The notes under the pieces are model-generated. The model ran no database searches and was not told where the DNA came from. It was given only the letters and a program-made list of their open reading frames with translations. This document shows, piece by piece, positions 22,213 through 33,441 of a DNA stretch of 64,000 nt. The translations under genes and the position numbers were made by a program. How positions within the stretch are numbered: the first letter of the stretch is position 1; every line of letters begins with the position of its first letter. Origin of the DNA: Eustoma russellianum (lineage: Eukaryota; Streptophyta; Magnoliopsida; Gentianales; Gentianaceae); the NCBI GenBank assembly GCA_036186865.1, contig AP025043.1, forward strand, positions 37,264,539-37,328,538. The letters are read 5' to 3'.

Positions 22213-24428
22213 TCACTGGGAAGCATTAGTATTCGCTGGAGTGAACTTGAGGGAAACACTGTTTACGCAATGTCGCTCATCTGTTGGCGTCCGAAAGCCT
22301 TCACCTTTAAAAACATGACCCAGATGTCCTCCACACGCTGCACATGTAATTTCCACCCTACTTCCATCCGGGTCAGGCTGCATCATCAAACATAATATAT
22401 ACATATATATGTATGACCTTGATACTGATAAAATTAAGTTAAAGAGTTCAAAATAGTAAGTCACAAAAATGAAGCTCACAGTCCGATTAATTGCACCAGG
22501 AAGACCTTCATAAAAAGCTGGCCAACCACAACCAGAGTCGAATTTGGTGGTGGACTTGTAAAGAGGAGTTCCACATCCAGCACATTCATAGACACCGTCA
22601 CCATAGAACTTGTTGTATTCACCGGTACCTGGATATCTGTTTCACCAGTACACATTCGATACAACACAGACATGTTCGAAAAGTACGTTTAAAGTATTTT
22701 AAAATTTGTTCCGAACTAATACAAAAGCATGTAAAAAATGTTTCTTAGAAGATTAAAAGATGATTAAAACACTTTGAACTCGTAAGCAATCACTTAAATC
22801 GATCCATGTGCTATTTGGATCAAACCAAGTGAAAGTTGAAATGAACTTGAGTGTTCTGTTGGATATCGATCGATCGACGATGTGGTATGGATGCAAAGTT
22901 GGAGTACACTGTCCAACATAGATCGATCACATGGATCGATTGATGTGACATCAATCGAACATGGATCGATTGTTATGGTCAGAGTGCAAAGTTGGAGTAC
23001 ACTGTCTAACATAAATCGATCGATACATCAATCCATCGAAGTTGGCAGGGTGCAAGGTTGGAGCTCTCGGTCCAACATCGATCGATCGATATGTCAAAAG
23101 ACAAAACTTTTCACCTTAAGTTGCTGTTTTTGATCCAAAAATCATCTCCCATCATACATGAACATTACGTAAATGACATGGAGGTTAAATTTACTGTTGA
23201 AATGGGTTTTGAAAAGGAGTTTTACACAACCCAATGCCTATAAATAGTAGGTCTTGCCATCTTAAATCATATACAATAACTTTTGCAAAGTTTGAAAAAT
23301 TTCAGCATTGTTTTTCCTCCTATACTGGGTCCGGATGATGATGATGATGATGATGATCTTCTTGTAGAGCGAACGAAAGGAAAAAGCCTTTATATCCTGG
23401 GAAGCTTATGCCGTGTAGTTTACATAGCTCGTGGTAGAGTCATTTTAGTTTTAAAGACATCAACTCATGTTGTGTCTCGGCTTTTCTACTGTCTTTGTTC
23501 TTTTGTTTGCTATCCATACTCCACCATATTATCCAACAATACATACATTTCAGATTGAATCAAGCGGTTGTGTCGAGGCTAATAGCAGCAGAATGACATA
23601 CTTGTTCTACAAGAAGATGGCTAAGAAGGTTCGATTTATATTCATAGGCACCCGTATCACCGGTATTGACACATGAATGAGATTCTTCTTTGCACGCTTA
23701 CAATTAAATTACTCACTTGTCCCACAGTTAGTTATCCTCAATAATGTAATTTACACTATATGAACACTACCCCATTGTTCATAAACTCTCGGCTATGTCG
23801 GAGTATGGGGGTCGAATATGATCAATTATATCCGTGTGTTAGAAATGTTGTTTTTTGATGATTCAATTTCATAGCAATATAATTAAATGCAGCTTCATGT
23901 CTCCAAAGTAGTTAACCCGCAAGACAAACACCAATTAGACCATGAACTTTTGAGTCCATTTTATACATTTGTCAGCAAAACAAAGGAAACAACCCGCAAA
24001 AAATGGCGAAATTTGCAGAAGACCAAACTCCTAATTAGATTAAAAATTCTCTAAAATCGTCAAGAAACAAAAAAAAAAAATCCAACATACTCTGTGCCTT
24101 TCTGCCGAAGAATCCGGAACTGCTCAGGAGAGAGAATTGCCTGCCATTCCTCCTCCGATTTCTGAACAGACCCAGGTGCTGCTGCCATGGCTACCACCAG
24201 TCCGCTCCTAATGCCTCTGTGACTTATCAGATTCAATCCACGAAACCCACTTGAGCAATTCTTCCCTTGAAAGGTTGTACGCGACAAAGTTCTGAATTGG
24301 GCCTTGGAGATAGCAGAAAATTGTGGTGATTTGAAGAAGAATAAAGCAGTTGAAGAGATAGGGGTGGTGTGAATAATTAGAGTGGTAGAAGAAGGAAATG
24401 GTGATATTTTCAGGATTTGAGAGCACAT
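22213..24428 (-). CDS. MSRB: Peptide-methionine (R)-S-oxide reductase (MsrB), plastid-type presequence, 219 aa
   Basis: Reduces methionine-R-sulfoxide in proteins. Exons: 24428-24091, 22636-22480, 22377-22213. The donor GTATGT after 24091 gives the continuous KGTEYPGTGEYNK; the alternative GT at 24086 breaks the frame. Two zinc-binding pairs are present (CAGC in exon 2, CAAC in exon 3), along with the GCGWPAF motif and the catalytic Cys in DERHCVNSVSLKF. Residues 1-80 are Ser/Thr/Phe/Arg-rich and read as a chloroplast transit peptide; the catalytic core starts near residue 88 (KSEEEWQAILSPEQFRILRQ). A second in-frame ATG (24188-24186, Met81, MAAAPGSVQ) sits in a strong start context and would give a 139-aa form the size of cytosolic Arabidopsis MSRB5-9. 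Intron 1 carries a solo LTR. The open frame extending upstream to 24473 lacks an ATG. Confidence 0.95.
22673..23538 (+). mobile_element. Solo LTR in MsrB intron 1 (antisense to the gene)
   Basis: Starts TGTTCGAAAAGTAC and ends TATTATCCAACA, like the LTR at 1121-2186. It shares TATAAATAGTAGG and a CCTTTATATCCTGGGAAGC block with that LTR. Flanks AGACA / ATACA are a possible 5-bp target duplication with one mismatch. U3 contains GATCGATCGAT-type palindromes at 22860-23095. A (GAT)n run lies at 23337-23356. No internal domain is present on either side. Confidence 0.88.
22862..23095. repeat. ATCGATCGAT palindrome cluster in solo-LTR U3
   Basis: Repeated ATCGATCGAT and CATGGATCGATTG motifs alternate with GTTGGAGTACACTGTCCAAC-like units. 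The cluster lies at the same position as the CATTAGGCGCCTAATG cluster of the first LTR but differs in sequence. Confidence 0.85.
23735..23885 (-). mobile_element. Family B GTT-tailed repeat, minus copy in MsrB intron 1
   Basis: Contains the inverse of the TCTAACACAYRGRTATRRTTG and GACCCCCATAC-type segments (here GAGTATGGGGGTCGAATATG, TGTGTTAGAAATG). Confidence 0.75.
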
Positions 24429-24549
24429 TTTGTTGAGGAATGCAGTGGAAGGTGTGGACCAGTTCTTTTTCAACGTCCAACTACCCGCTACCGCGTTTTC
24501 TATCGGCTCCCGAATGATCCGGACTACGTGATTTTTATAATATAATTTA

Positions 24550-24960
24550 GGTGTCGGTTGGTCCGAATTTGGTATCGGAATCAGAATCGAAATGAGTATG
24601 ACATGATATATATTTAGAGTATATGCGTTTGAGCCTAGAAACGATAGTTGTTTTGTACTGAAGTGAGAATGAGTATAATATACATTGATGTTGTTTGGAA
24701 CGTATTGTAATTGAAATTGACGTCAAATGTGGGCGTCCGGAAAAATGACCAGAATTTTTTGACCGGTCGAAATAGTGATCGGCGGCCGGCCGGCGTTCCC
24801 CATATTGATAGACAAGAGTCTAGTATATCAAAAAAAGATATTCATTACCAAATACTCGGATGTCAAAGTGAAATTCATACCCCCATTTTTACAAACAAAC
24901 AACTTCAACTCCAAACACATTCCCTTATTCCTAACCCCCAATCAAACACCACCTGAATTT
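24550..24960. mobile_element. Possible MITE upstream of MsrB
   Basis: The left end (AGGTGTCGGTTGG) and the reverse complement of the right end (AGGTGGTGTTTGATTGG) are similar, and both are followed inward by GGAAT/GAATGAG-type sequence. No target duplication was established. Confidence 0.35.
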
Positions 24961-24984
24961 CTATTGTGATTACTTTGAGAAAAA

Positions 24985-25140
24985 GGTCTAGCTAGTCTTC
25001 CGCGTTTGCATAAGGTTTGGAGAGGGGTCGGATCACTTTCCGATATGATATGTGCAATTTACCCTGAACCTATTTCCAAGGCTCGAACCCATAATTTTAA
25101 GGTGGCAAATTAGCAACCTTACCAGTTGTTCCAAAACATG
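24985..25140 (+). mobile_element. Au-type SINE
   Basis: Contains TCTTCCGCGTTTGCATAAGG, GGTCGGATCAC, CCAAGGCTCGAACCCATAA (B box GGCTCGAACCC) and CAACCTTACCAGTTG, the segments of the plant Au SINE as remembered. About seven further copies occur in the window. Confidence 0.82.
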
Positions 25141-26260
25141 TCTTCATTGTAATTACTTTGAGAATTAGTGTAAAATAGAAATATCCTAATAAATTTCAGA
25201 AACATTGGATCAGATGCTATATATTGGAAGTTTGTTAGCTGATTTTGTGACTACGACTATTATGATGGTTGAATTTCGAGTGAAATTATGTTCATTTTCA
25301 CCTGAGTTTAATCATATGATTGAATAACTTTAATTTAATGAAATATCAATATACTTAATATAATATCTTGAATGCAATGAAACATCATTATGGAACTCTT
25401 TTTATTCTTCACAACACGATTTTTAATATGATATTTTTATTTTTTCTACAAATATTCTCATCATGTTGTTTCATCTATAGTAAAAATACGAAAAAGATAA
25501 ATATTGAGTCAAAAGTCATGTTAAAAAATGTACAAATATGGTCGTCATCTTAAACTAAATCACTATGTTGAAGTGACATTTGTTTTGTATATTGTGGATT
25601 AACAAATATGTATGAGATGGTTAGCGTTTCTTATTTTTGGATATAAATTGTTCCTGGACTCACTAACCGGGGGAAAGACTATTGTACCTATATATAATAT
25701 ATAAAGACGTTTAATTACTTCTTCATCCATTCATACAGTCATCTTTACGAAAGATGTTTTTTTTTTTAGCATAATGTCAGCTATAAGAACATTTTTGAAA
25801 CTAGTACGTTGAAAAAAGCACATAAAACGCTTTAGAAAATGCTCTAAATTTATATAAAATCATATACAGAGTTTAATTGGAGAAAGAGTGAAACATAAAA
25901 TGAATATGTTCAGATCATGTCCTAAATTCGAGGTTCAGTGTATTAATTTTGAATAGGGCGAAATGTTTGGCAACATTCTATGATGAATTTTGAGTTCGAC
26001 TAATTTTGAATAGGGCGAAATGTTTGGCAGCTTTGATTGAACATTCTATGATGAATTTCGAATTCGACGACAGAGTTCATGTAGAATATGAGGTTGATCG
26101 AATACTGCGCCAAATGTGCAGTGAAATTGACCGAACGTTTGACTACAGAGTTCAATGACTTCAAATAATAATGTCTTTTTTATGAAATGATGCAACTTTT
26201 ACATCTTGTAACATCTTCTTTTAATCTTGAACAACCATAAATTAACTTTAGAAGATAAAT
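25140..26260. other. AT-rich intergenic stretch with one small imperfect duplication
   Basis: At 25950-26070 a roughly 70-bp unit (GAATAGGGCGAAATGTTTGG, CATTCTATGATGAATTT) is present twice. Nothing else was recognised. Confidence 0.5.
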
Positions 26261-26710
26261 TCTGCATAAAAATATCAAATTAATTTCTTTCTAATGAACC
26301 AAAATTTATAAATACAAAGATAAAAAGTTTTGAAGATTAAATTTGTGACACACTTTCATTTTTAGTCTTCTATGAAAACCTTCGGAATTTCTTTATTATT
26401 TTCCTTCTTCTCTGCATAAAAATATCAAATTAATTTCTTTCTAATGAACCAAAATTTATAAATACAAAGATAAAAAGTTTTGAAGATTAAATTTGTGACA
26501 CACTTTCATTTTTAGTCTTCTATGAAAACCTTCGGAATTTCTTTATTATTTTCCTTCTTCTCTGCATAAAAATATCAAATTAATTTCTTTCTAATGAACC
26601 AAAATTTATAAATACAAAGATAAAAAGTTTTGAAGATTAAATTTGTTACACACTTTCATTTTTAGTCTTCTATGAAAACCTTCGGAATTTCTTTATTATT
26701 TTCCTTCTTC
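26261..26710. repeat. Three tandem copies of a 150-bp unit
   Basis: Units start TCTGCATAAAAATATC at 26261, 26411 and 26561 and end TTTTCCTTCTTC. Copies 1 and 2 look identical by eye; copy 3 differs by one base (TGTTACAC for TGTGACAC). The near identity implies recent duplication. The unit is AT-rich and non-coding. Confidence 0.97.
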
Positions 26711-27009
26711 TGCGGTCATTGAACACTTCAAAATAAATTGTATTTCTCAACTTTAGAAGCTCTAATTCATGTAATAATTTCTCATTACTTCTGAATTTTA
26801 ATAATCTCATTTTTGATTTTCTCTTTATCAATTTTAGTACTTGAAACAATGAAGGTTACATGTGTGTTAGAAACAACACTAAGAGGAGTATCCTACTAGA
26901 AACAACCTTAGGAGGATTGGGATAGGAAAAGTTTGTGCAATAATGTGCAATAAATAACACATATAATGAGATGAAAGTTACCGTCTTCCAGGAAAAACGC
27001 CTTCATAGT

Positions 27010-27290
27010 ATTAACGAATCAAGCCAAACCGAATAATATGTTTTCGAATTTGGATTCGTTTAGCTAAATGAACTGTTCGGCTCGGTTCGTTTAGCTAAAC
27101 AAACTTTAAAATTGATTCGAGTTTGGCTCGATAACACTATAACTGTTTAGACAAGCCGAACAATTCGCAAAAGACGAACACAAACAGCTGTTCGAATTCG
27201 GCTCGTTTACCAACCATTACCGAATGAATACGAACCAAACACGAACCGAACTCGAACAGTTTACAAACTGTTCGGTTCGTTTAACAGCCA
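27010..27290. mobile_element. hAT-like MITE (GAACCGAAC-rich family)
   Basis: Repeated TTCGGCTCGGTTCG / GAACCGAAC and TTTAGCTAAACGAA-like palindromic words, ends TTAACGAATC and TTCGGTTCGTTTAACAGCC. Same family as 43935-44210, which has an 8-bp target duplication. Confidence 0.65.
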
Positions 27291-27392
27291 TACTCACCTT
27301 AAACCAAAACTCACTATCAACCAACGAAGTTCTGCCATGCAAGCAAATGAATAGATGTTGAAGAGCAAACAGCTCTCAAAGCAAGAAGCGCT

Positions 27393-30202
27393 TCACACAA
27401 GAGAAAGTTCACCAGAAGGAATGGATCTCTTAACAAGCTTTGACCAAGACTCATTGGTCTCATTGATAACTTTTAAGGCATAGTCCTGTCACAGCACATA
27501 AACATCAGTCAACAACAGGATGCTGCCAAGATAAACACAAGGATGAGAGTTCCAGGCAATTGAATAAGCAATAATTTTCACTAATCATGAAAACAATTTG
27601 ATTCAAACGCGAGAATATAGATATCAGAAAATGCATGGAGGAATACCTTATCTGCAGGTTTGTCTCCTAGGCCGAACATGTTAGCAGGCTTTCCATCAGG
27701 GATCTTGTAGTCTCTAAACCAGTCCCTGATTGCAGTAAGAGTGCCCTGCAAGACAATGTGTTTGGATAATGACGATGGTTAAATTTCAACAAGAACAACA
27801 ATCATATTAAATATATCCCAACGATAACAAAAGCTATCGCTAGGGTCTGGGGAGGGTAAGAGGCAGACAAACAATAACTCCATGCCGAGGGATAGAGAGT
27901 TTGCTTCCAGTGAGACCCCAGACTCTGTATGTACCTGCATAGACATTACAATAATAGGTGAGACCATTAACAATTGCAATGCTAGCTTATTCAAGGGATT
28001 GATCATTCAAGTATTTGCATCTCCCATTACCCTTCCTTCTTCTGAACTTTGCTTAGTTGAGTCTTTACAAAAGGGGATCATTGAATTAAGCCCTTGTGAT
28101 TTCCAATTGTGCATCTAAAGAACGTTAGGCAAATATGTTTTTTTTACCATTATGCAAACGTACAAGTTTTTGGTACAAAAAGCATCTCTCTGCCTGATTT
28201 ATTAATTTTCCTGTTATGACAAACAAAGACGTGCACACCAACAGCTTGCAACCAAGCTAAATATAGCAGAAGAGTACATGTCAAATTGGAAGAAATCTGA
28301 AGTATGGGCATAAATGAATCAACCATCCTTCCAGAAAAGCATATTAATGCAACACATTAGACATGATTAAAAATTACAGAAAAGGGTACCGGGAAATGCT
28401 TCTCAACGCCAGCAACATCATTAACAAGTGAAGCCCTGGGATCGTCCAATGAAATTGCAACTATCTTCCAGTCAAGTTCACCCTCATCAATCATTGCAAG
28501 TGCAGCTAAAGGCTTAACTTTCAGGACCTGGCCAATTTTGCCTCGGTATTCTCCAATCTCAACAACATCAACTGCAATGTTCACAAGGTGGATGAATACA
28601 ATGTGGCAGTTAAACATTGACTACCACTTTTTGTTTGATGAAGTACAGGGTGTGGTAATCAGATAACGCGCGAAAATGTAAAGGTTACCAGGATCATTAT
28701 CTCCAAATGCCCCATCAACTTCTGCATTTGCAAGTGAAGGATCTTCCCATGTTTGTGGGAGCAATCCGTAGTTCCAGTTTATGTTGTACCTGAAAATCAA
28801 ACATTATGATAGACAACAAAGTAGATAGAATATATTTTAGAGTACATAAACTAAAAATTTTCTCAAGCAAATGAACGAAAATTTGAAGCCTTTACATTGG
28901 AATTCCGTTGCCTCCCACTCATTAGATAAGCACAAACATAGAAAATGCACCTTGGTAGATACAAAGTTAGTCAGATGAATCAAGGTCATATTGATAATAG
29001 CTAGACTATGAGGTTCAACGCTTCTGTTAATATGGCAAGCCACAAATGAGGGAAAATGAGCAAATGAATCCAGACCTACTGCCCCTTAAATATTGCGAAA
29101 CCAAATGACAAGTGGATCATGCGGCCTCGCAGAACTTATCAACCACAAGAACACAAACAAGATAAAACACAGAAAATAATGGTGAACGGATCTTACGGAT
29201 AATATCTAAGCTTTCCCTTCTTGGTATCTTGTTTTATAGGAGTAAATTGCTCATCAGTTGCAACCTCCATTTTTGCACTTGACTCTTTGGGAATTTCAAC
29301 AATGAAGTTGAAGACACCATCACCCAAGTGTAAAGGGATATCATGCCAGGGTGAAATCTACACTTTGCACAAGACAAAAATTTCTCAATTGACCCAATTG
29401 CCTAGCGGATAATCTCAAGTAAAAATGCATAATACACAAGATAAATAGCATACCGTTCTCCAGCAATGCATTACTACCCCCTTCCCTCCACCCCTACCTT
29501 ACCTTTCTTTTAAAGATTCACATATTCCTATCCATTTTGTTAACCTGTGTTTGCAGAGGTTAATAGAGGAGGCTTATCATATTGGCTAAAACTGAGGCAA
29601 AAGTGTTAAGCTCATGCCCAACATTGTCTACGAGTGGTATTTCATTTTACATATACATATGTACATACACATAGACACATATACGTCGTAACCGATATAC
29701 ACACATATATAGTATAATTCTTGCCCTTGATACAAGAAATTCAAAGTCCTCAGTAAAAAAAAAAAATCAAAATCCCCTTAGAAACAGAGCACCACATGAA
29801 ATCATTAGATAAAAGCTTGCCGTATGATGCAAATGGAAAAGTCAATACTTACAAAAGAAGCCAAATTTAGAAACGGAACAACAAAATAAGCAAAACAACT
29901 GAAACTGATATTGAACCAAAAAGAAGGCCCAGTTTGAAGAAAGGAAACACCTTTTTGCCAGAATTATCGAGAAAGAACAATCGATAATCGAAAGATTCGG
30001 GCTGCCCTTCTTCTTTGGTTTGAACCTGGGGATTATAAATTGCGCTGCAAGCAAAAAGGCGCTTCCTTTGAGAGAAAACAAGCTTATTGCCACCGTTCTT
30101 GGAGCAAAATCCGAGAGTATTAGTCCTAAGAAAAGGGCCCTTTTGAAGTAAAGAAGAAGCAATGGTGGTGCTTGCTGATACTATAACTTTAGTGGCGGCC
30201 AT
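27393..30202 (-). CDS. PPA6: Plastid soluble inorganic pyrophosphatase (family I), 295 aa
   Basis: Hydrolyses pyrophosphate to phosphate in the plastid stroma, pulling biosynthetic reactions forward. Exons: 30202-29951, 29357-29197, 28789-28689, 28571-28390, 27745-27647, 27485-27393; they total 888 bp with consistent phases. Residues 1 to about 65 (MAATKVIVSASTTIASSLL...) are a Ser/Thr-rich transit peptide. The core starts at FDYRLFFLDNSGKK and continues SPWHDIPLHLGDGVFNF, QDTKKGKLRYYP, NINWNYGLLPQTWEDP. The family I signature GDNDPVDVVEIGE supplies the metal-binding aspartates, followed by PLAALAMIDEGELDWK and RDWFRDYKIPDGKPAN. It closely resembles Arabidopsis At5g09650. Intron 4 contains an RTE-LINE tail; a G-box MITE lies 166 bp upstream of the ATG. 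Confidence 0.97.
27776..27960 (-). mobile_element. RTE-type LINE 3' tail in PPase intron 4
   Basis: AACAAGAACAACAATCATATT at the left is the inverted TTG tail, followed by CTAGGGTCTGGGGAGGGTAAG and GTTTGCTTCCAGTGAGACCC, one of the better-preserved copies. It lies in the same transcriptional sense as the host gene. Confidence 0.88.
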
Positions 30203-30367
30203 TGCTGCAGCTGATCAGGAATCCTTTTACTGCCTTTCTTTTCAGTGGTGGATGTCTGGAGTCAATTGAGATGAAGCGCAACCAACGCGTGCTACTACTT
30301 TGCGCTTACTGAAAGTGTTGTACTGATGGCCCAATCATTCTGACGCTGATGGCCTATTCTGATCCGG

Positions 30368-30510
30368 GGGATAGGATCACCTCACCGCAAGGTGGGTGCG
30401 GTGACGCGTAACCGCGCGACACGTGGCATCAATGGGGTGGTGAGGCTAGATGAGGGTGTCGCATGGTCACAAAGGGGGTGAGGAAAGTTGGGGTAAGGAG
30501 ATCACAACCC
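30368..30510. mobile_element. G-box MITE (family M), copy 1, upstream of PPase
   Basis: Runs GGGATAGGATC ... GATCACAACCC. Flanks CTGATCCGG / CTGATCCGA form an 8/9 target duplication. Contains TGCGGTGACGCG, GCGACACGTGGC (G-box at 30420-30425) and GTGAGGCTAGATGAGGGT. The family consensus has similar outer ends (GGGTTNGGATC / GATNTNAACCC) and an internal hairpin. The 9-bp duplications point to a Mutator-like origin. Confidence 0.88.
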
Positions 30511-30559
30511 CTGATCCGATAGGTCCTCACCACTCACCTCCAAATAACATATATAAATT

Positions 30560-30870
30560 AGGATTTCAGCGTCGAGCGTTAAACGAATCAAACAATTCAT
30601 GAATAATTTGAGTTCGATTTATATTTTATTCGAGTTTGTTCGTTAATCTTATTTAAAAGAGCCGAGTTGAATATTTAATTAGACTCATCTATTAAAACAA
30701 GCTGAACTATTTACAAACTATTCGACTCCTTTAAATAGTTATAATGTTTTCAAGTTGAATTCGAACATTTTCAAAGCTCGCTATAGCAAGCGAGCCGAAC
30801 CAAATAATTCGTTTAACTAAACAAATTCAAATTTAAAAAACTAATATTCGACTCGGCTCGCTCGGTAACA
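30560..30870. mobile_element. Degenerate hAT-like MITE relative (GAACCGAAC family)
   Basis: AT-rich sequence with repeated GTTCGTTAAT, GAGCCGAACC and CGACTCGGCTCGCTCGG words related to 27010-27290. Ends are not resolved. Confidence 0.45.
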
Positions 30871-31199
30871 ACCCTTTGTTTTTATCATTTGTCTCTCTTT
30901 CAATTTCAACCTGAATGCTTTTAAATTGGAACAAAATTAAAAACCATTTAGAAATTGTACATGCAAGTATCACATATAATTGAATCGCTATTGTTTCAAA
31001 AACTGTGTTCACCCGATGTATGTAGTAATTATCTTGTTTAAGTTATAGTTCCTATCAAATAAATTTACTAATATCAATTGAAACTACACATAATTCTTAC
31101 ATATATTTTAATTTGGGCAAACTGCTTGATATAAAATAATCCGTTTTTAAACATTGGTTACTGTTTATGTAAAAGTTATTTTTTATCGTAACAAAGTAT

Positions 31200-31390
31200 A
31201 TACAACAACAACAATCATACCAAGTATATCTCAATGACAGTGAAATCTATTGCTAGGGTCTGGGGAGAGTGAGCGGCAGAAAAGTATGAAGAGAAAAATT
31301 ATAGAGAGTTTTCTTCCAGTGACACCCCCGACTCTATATGTATTACCTGCATAGATAGCACAATATTAGAAATATGTACTAGTGATGATT
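31200..31390 (-). mobile_element. RTE-type LINE 3' tail, minus orientation
   Basis: ACAACAACAACAATCATACC, GCTAGGGTCTGGGGAGAG, CTTCCAGTGACACCCCCGAC and GCATAGATAGCACAATATTAG are in the inverse order of the family. Confidence 0.85.
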
Positions 31391-31616
31391 TTATTAAACA
31401 TAAACGGAGTATATAGTGTCTAAAAAGCAAAGTATGAAGAGAAAAATTAAGTTAACTTTATTCTGAACTTTTTTTAAAGCGTATTACATACTTGTTAACT
31501 TCTAATTGTTTTGGTTTAAATCAAAATCAGTTTGTTGTTAAGTAACGTACTATTCATTTCTATTAATTAGAAATTTAGTTAAATTTATTAAGTAGCATCT
31601 TTTAGGGCTCTGATTA

Positions 31617-31793
31617 CATCCCCTCACCGCGCGGCGAGTCACCGCGCTCCCCATAACGCGACACATGGCAGCAGACGGGGGCGGTGAAGCTGGTTGAGGG
31701 TAACCTTCATCCAGCCTTACCACCCTCCCCCTGCTGCCACGTGTCGCGCGGTGACGCATGCAGTGAGGGAAGATGAGTGAGGAGATCTGAACC
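31617..31793. mobile_element. G-box MITE (family M), copy 2
   Basis: Flanked by a perfect 9-bp duplication CTCTGATTA (31608-31616 and 31794-31802). The central arms GGCGGTGAAGCTGGTTGAGG and its imperfect complement form a hairpin. One arm keeps GCCACGTGTCGCG; the other has mutated to ACACATGGC. Confidence 0.92.
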
Positions 31794-32105
31794 CTCTGAT
31801 TAGATTCTTTCCTTAAAGCCCATGATTGTCTAGATTTATTATATCCTGTGTTAGCATGTAAATATACCGTATAAAGACATTATTGTTATATATCGATTTT
31901 CCAAAGGTCGTACCATTATTAAATATTTCGATAGAAATCAAAATAGGCACTGAATTCACATTTGAAAACCGGAGGACGTTAGCAAAGAAAAAGAAAAGCC
32001 TGGTGGTGTAATTCAATTTTTTTTTTCCGGTAGTAAGAATATTTTTATTTTACTCCTGTGCAGCTTGCATTTGATAAAGGTCTTCGGATCCTTGGTCATT
32101 TGTTT

Positions 32106-32253
32106 GGGATAGGATCACCTTACCGCAAAGGGGGTGTGGTGACGCGTGACCGCGCGACACGTGGCAGTAAGAGGGGATGGTGATGCTAGATGAGGGTCAC
32201 GTGTCGCGTGGTCACAAAGGGGTGATAAAAGTTGGGGTGAGGAGATCTCAACC
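32106..32253. mobile_element. G-box MITE (family M), copy 3
   Basis: Runs GGGATAGGATCACC ... GAGATCTCAACC with flanks CATTTGTTT / CATTTGTTC (8/9). Carries GCGACACGTGGC and GTCACGTGTCGCG. Confidence 0.9.
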
Positions 32254-32534
32254 CATTTGTTCGTAGGTAATATTGTACTTGTATCTTTTGACAGTTCAGA
32301 GAAAGAAAATGGAGATCTTCTTGATGGGTCAACAGGTATTTGAAGGTTTCCAACTATTGCATTATGTGCATTATTGTATTATTTTTGTCTCTCTCATTTA
32401 AGTTACAGGGGTTGGCGTGTGATCTAGTTGTTATCGTGTCAAAAACATATTACTTTCCATAATTTCCCTAATAAACATGTGAACAAAATAAAGGAGTAAA
32501 AAATAGTAGTAGAAACCCCTCCCTCCCTCCCCCT

Positions 32535-32742
32535 CCCCAAAAAGGGTGGTATCACCTCATCTCATTCTCCCTCACCCCTCTCCCCACCGTCCGCCACCTG
32601 GCCGTAGAGGAGGGAGGAGAAAGGGATTGATGAAACTACATGAGAGGTGACCAGCAAGGGGTTTATTAAGATGGGTGGATGACACGTAACGAGCGGTAGG
32701 GAAGAAGTCGAGGGAGAAAGGAGCGAGGAGATCTCATTCAAA
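32535..32742. mobile_element. Possible diverged family M relative
   Basis: It keeps GGTATCACCTCATC at one end and GCGAGGAGATCTCATT at the other with GGATGACACGTAACG inside, but the centre does not match and no duplication was found. Confidence 0.4.
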
Positions 32743-32944
32743 AAAAAAGAGAGAGAGAAGGGTTTGGGCCAGGATTCTCCGCATTCCATCCTGGTGATGC
32801 CTGATGGGTAGATGGTGATGTTTTTGAGTGGTTTACTTTGACCTTGTCTATGAAGATGGATTGTGTTTAGGTTTCCCTCATTGTAATGTCAAGATTGCAA
32901 TACTTTACAAGAAATTGTGCCATTATTCCACCTAGGGCGACATG

Positions 32945-33180
32945 CAACAACAACAACAATACTCAATTGTCTCAGAGGCTCCCGCTATAGCAGGGTATGG
33001 AGAATCAGATGTACACAACTATACCCATGTTTTATAAACACACAGATGTTGTTTCCCGATAACACATAACGAAAATTGCGTCAAAATGTGTCGATCAATT
33101 GTTACTTCACAATATTAGAAGCGCAGACAATTAAGTAAGTCATTTTGCTTTATTCTATTGTATTCCAAAATCATAGAGGA
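32945..33180 (-). mobile_element. Family B GTT-tailed repeat, minus copy
   Basis: ACAACAACAACAATACTCAAT, CTATAGCAGGGTATGGAG, AAAACACAGATG-like and TGTGTCGATCAATTGTTAC in inverse order; ends in TCATTTTGCTTTATTCTATTG. Confidence 0.8.
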
Positions 33181-33197
33181 GTGTATCATTAACTTCA

Positions 33198-33395
33198 TTG
33201 GAAATAGAAAATGACCTAAGACGACATGCATTATCTGTATTTTGTGAGTTTATTGGAAGTGATAGTTGTTTAGTATATAATCCATGGGTAAGGCCAATCA
33301 TAGTGGCCCTCTATATTTCATTGCTTGCCTTTTCTGGTGCATATACAAGCTGTTTTCCTCTCTGGAATCTATTGGGTGTACATATTGCAGAGTAA
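33198..33395 (+). other. Small open frame of unknown nature (65 codons)
   Basis: Reads MEIENDLRRHALSVF... with a hydrophobic segment (IIVALYISLLAFSGAY). No family was recognised, no promoter or intron context was seen, and it lies among repeats, so it may be a captured fragment or chance. Confidence 0.2.
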
Positions 33396-33441
33396 CTGCT
33401 TGCTGGAGCCCTCAGATAATAGTTTAGTTGACACTCAGATC

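Noticed and set aside
24426..24473. Longer MsrB start at 24473 (KKNWSTPSTAF...)
   Set aside because: That position is TTG on the minus strand; the first ATG in frame is at 24428.
32562..32789. 75-codon minus-strand frame as a gene
   Set aside because: It is Ser/Pro-rich low-complexity sequence within a CT-rich repeat relative.
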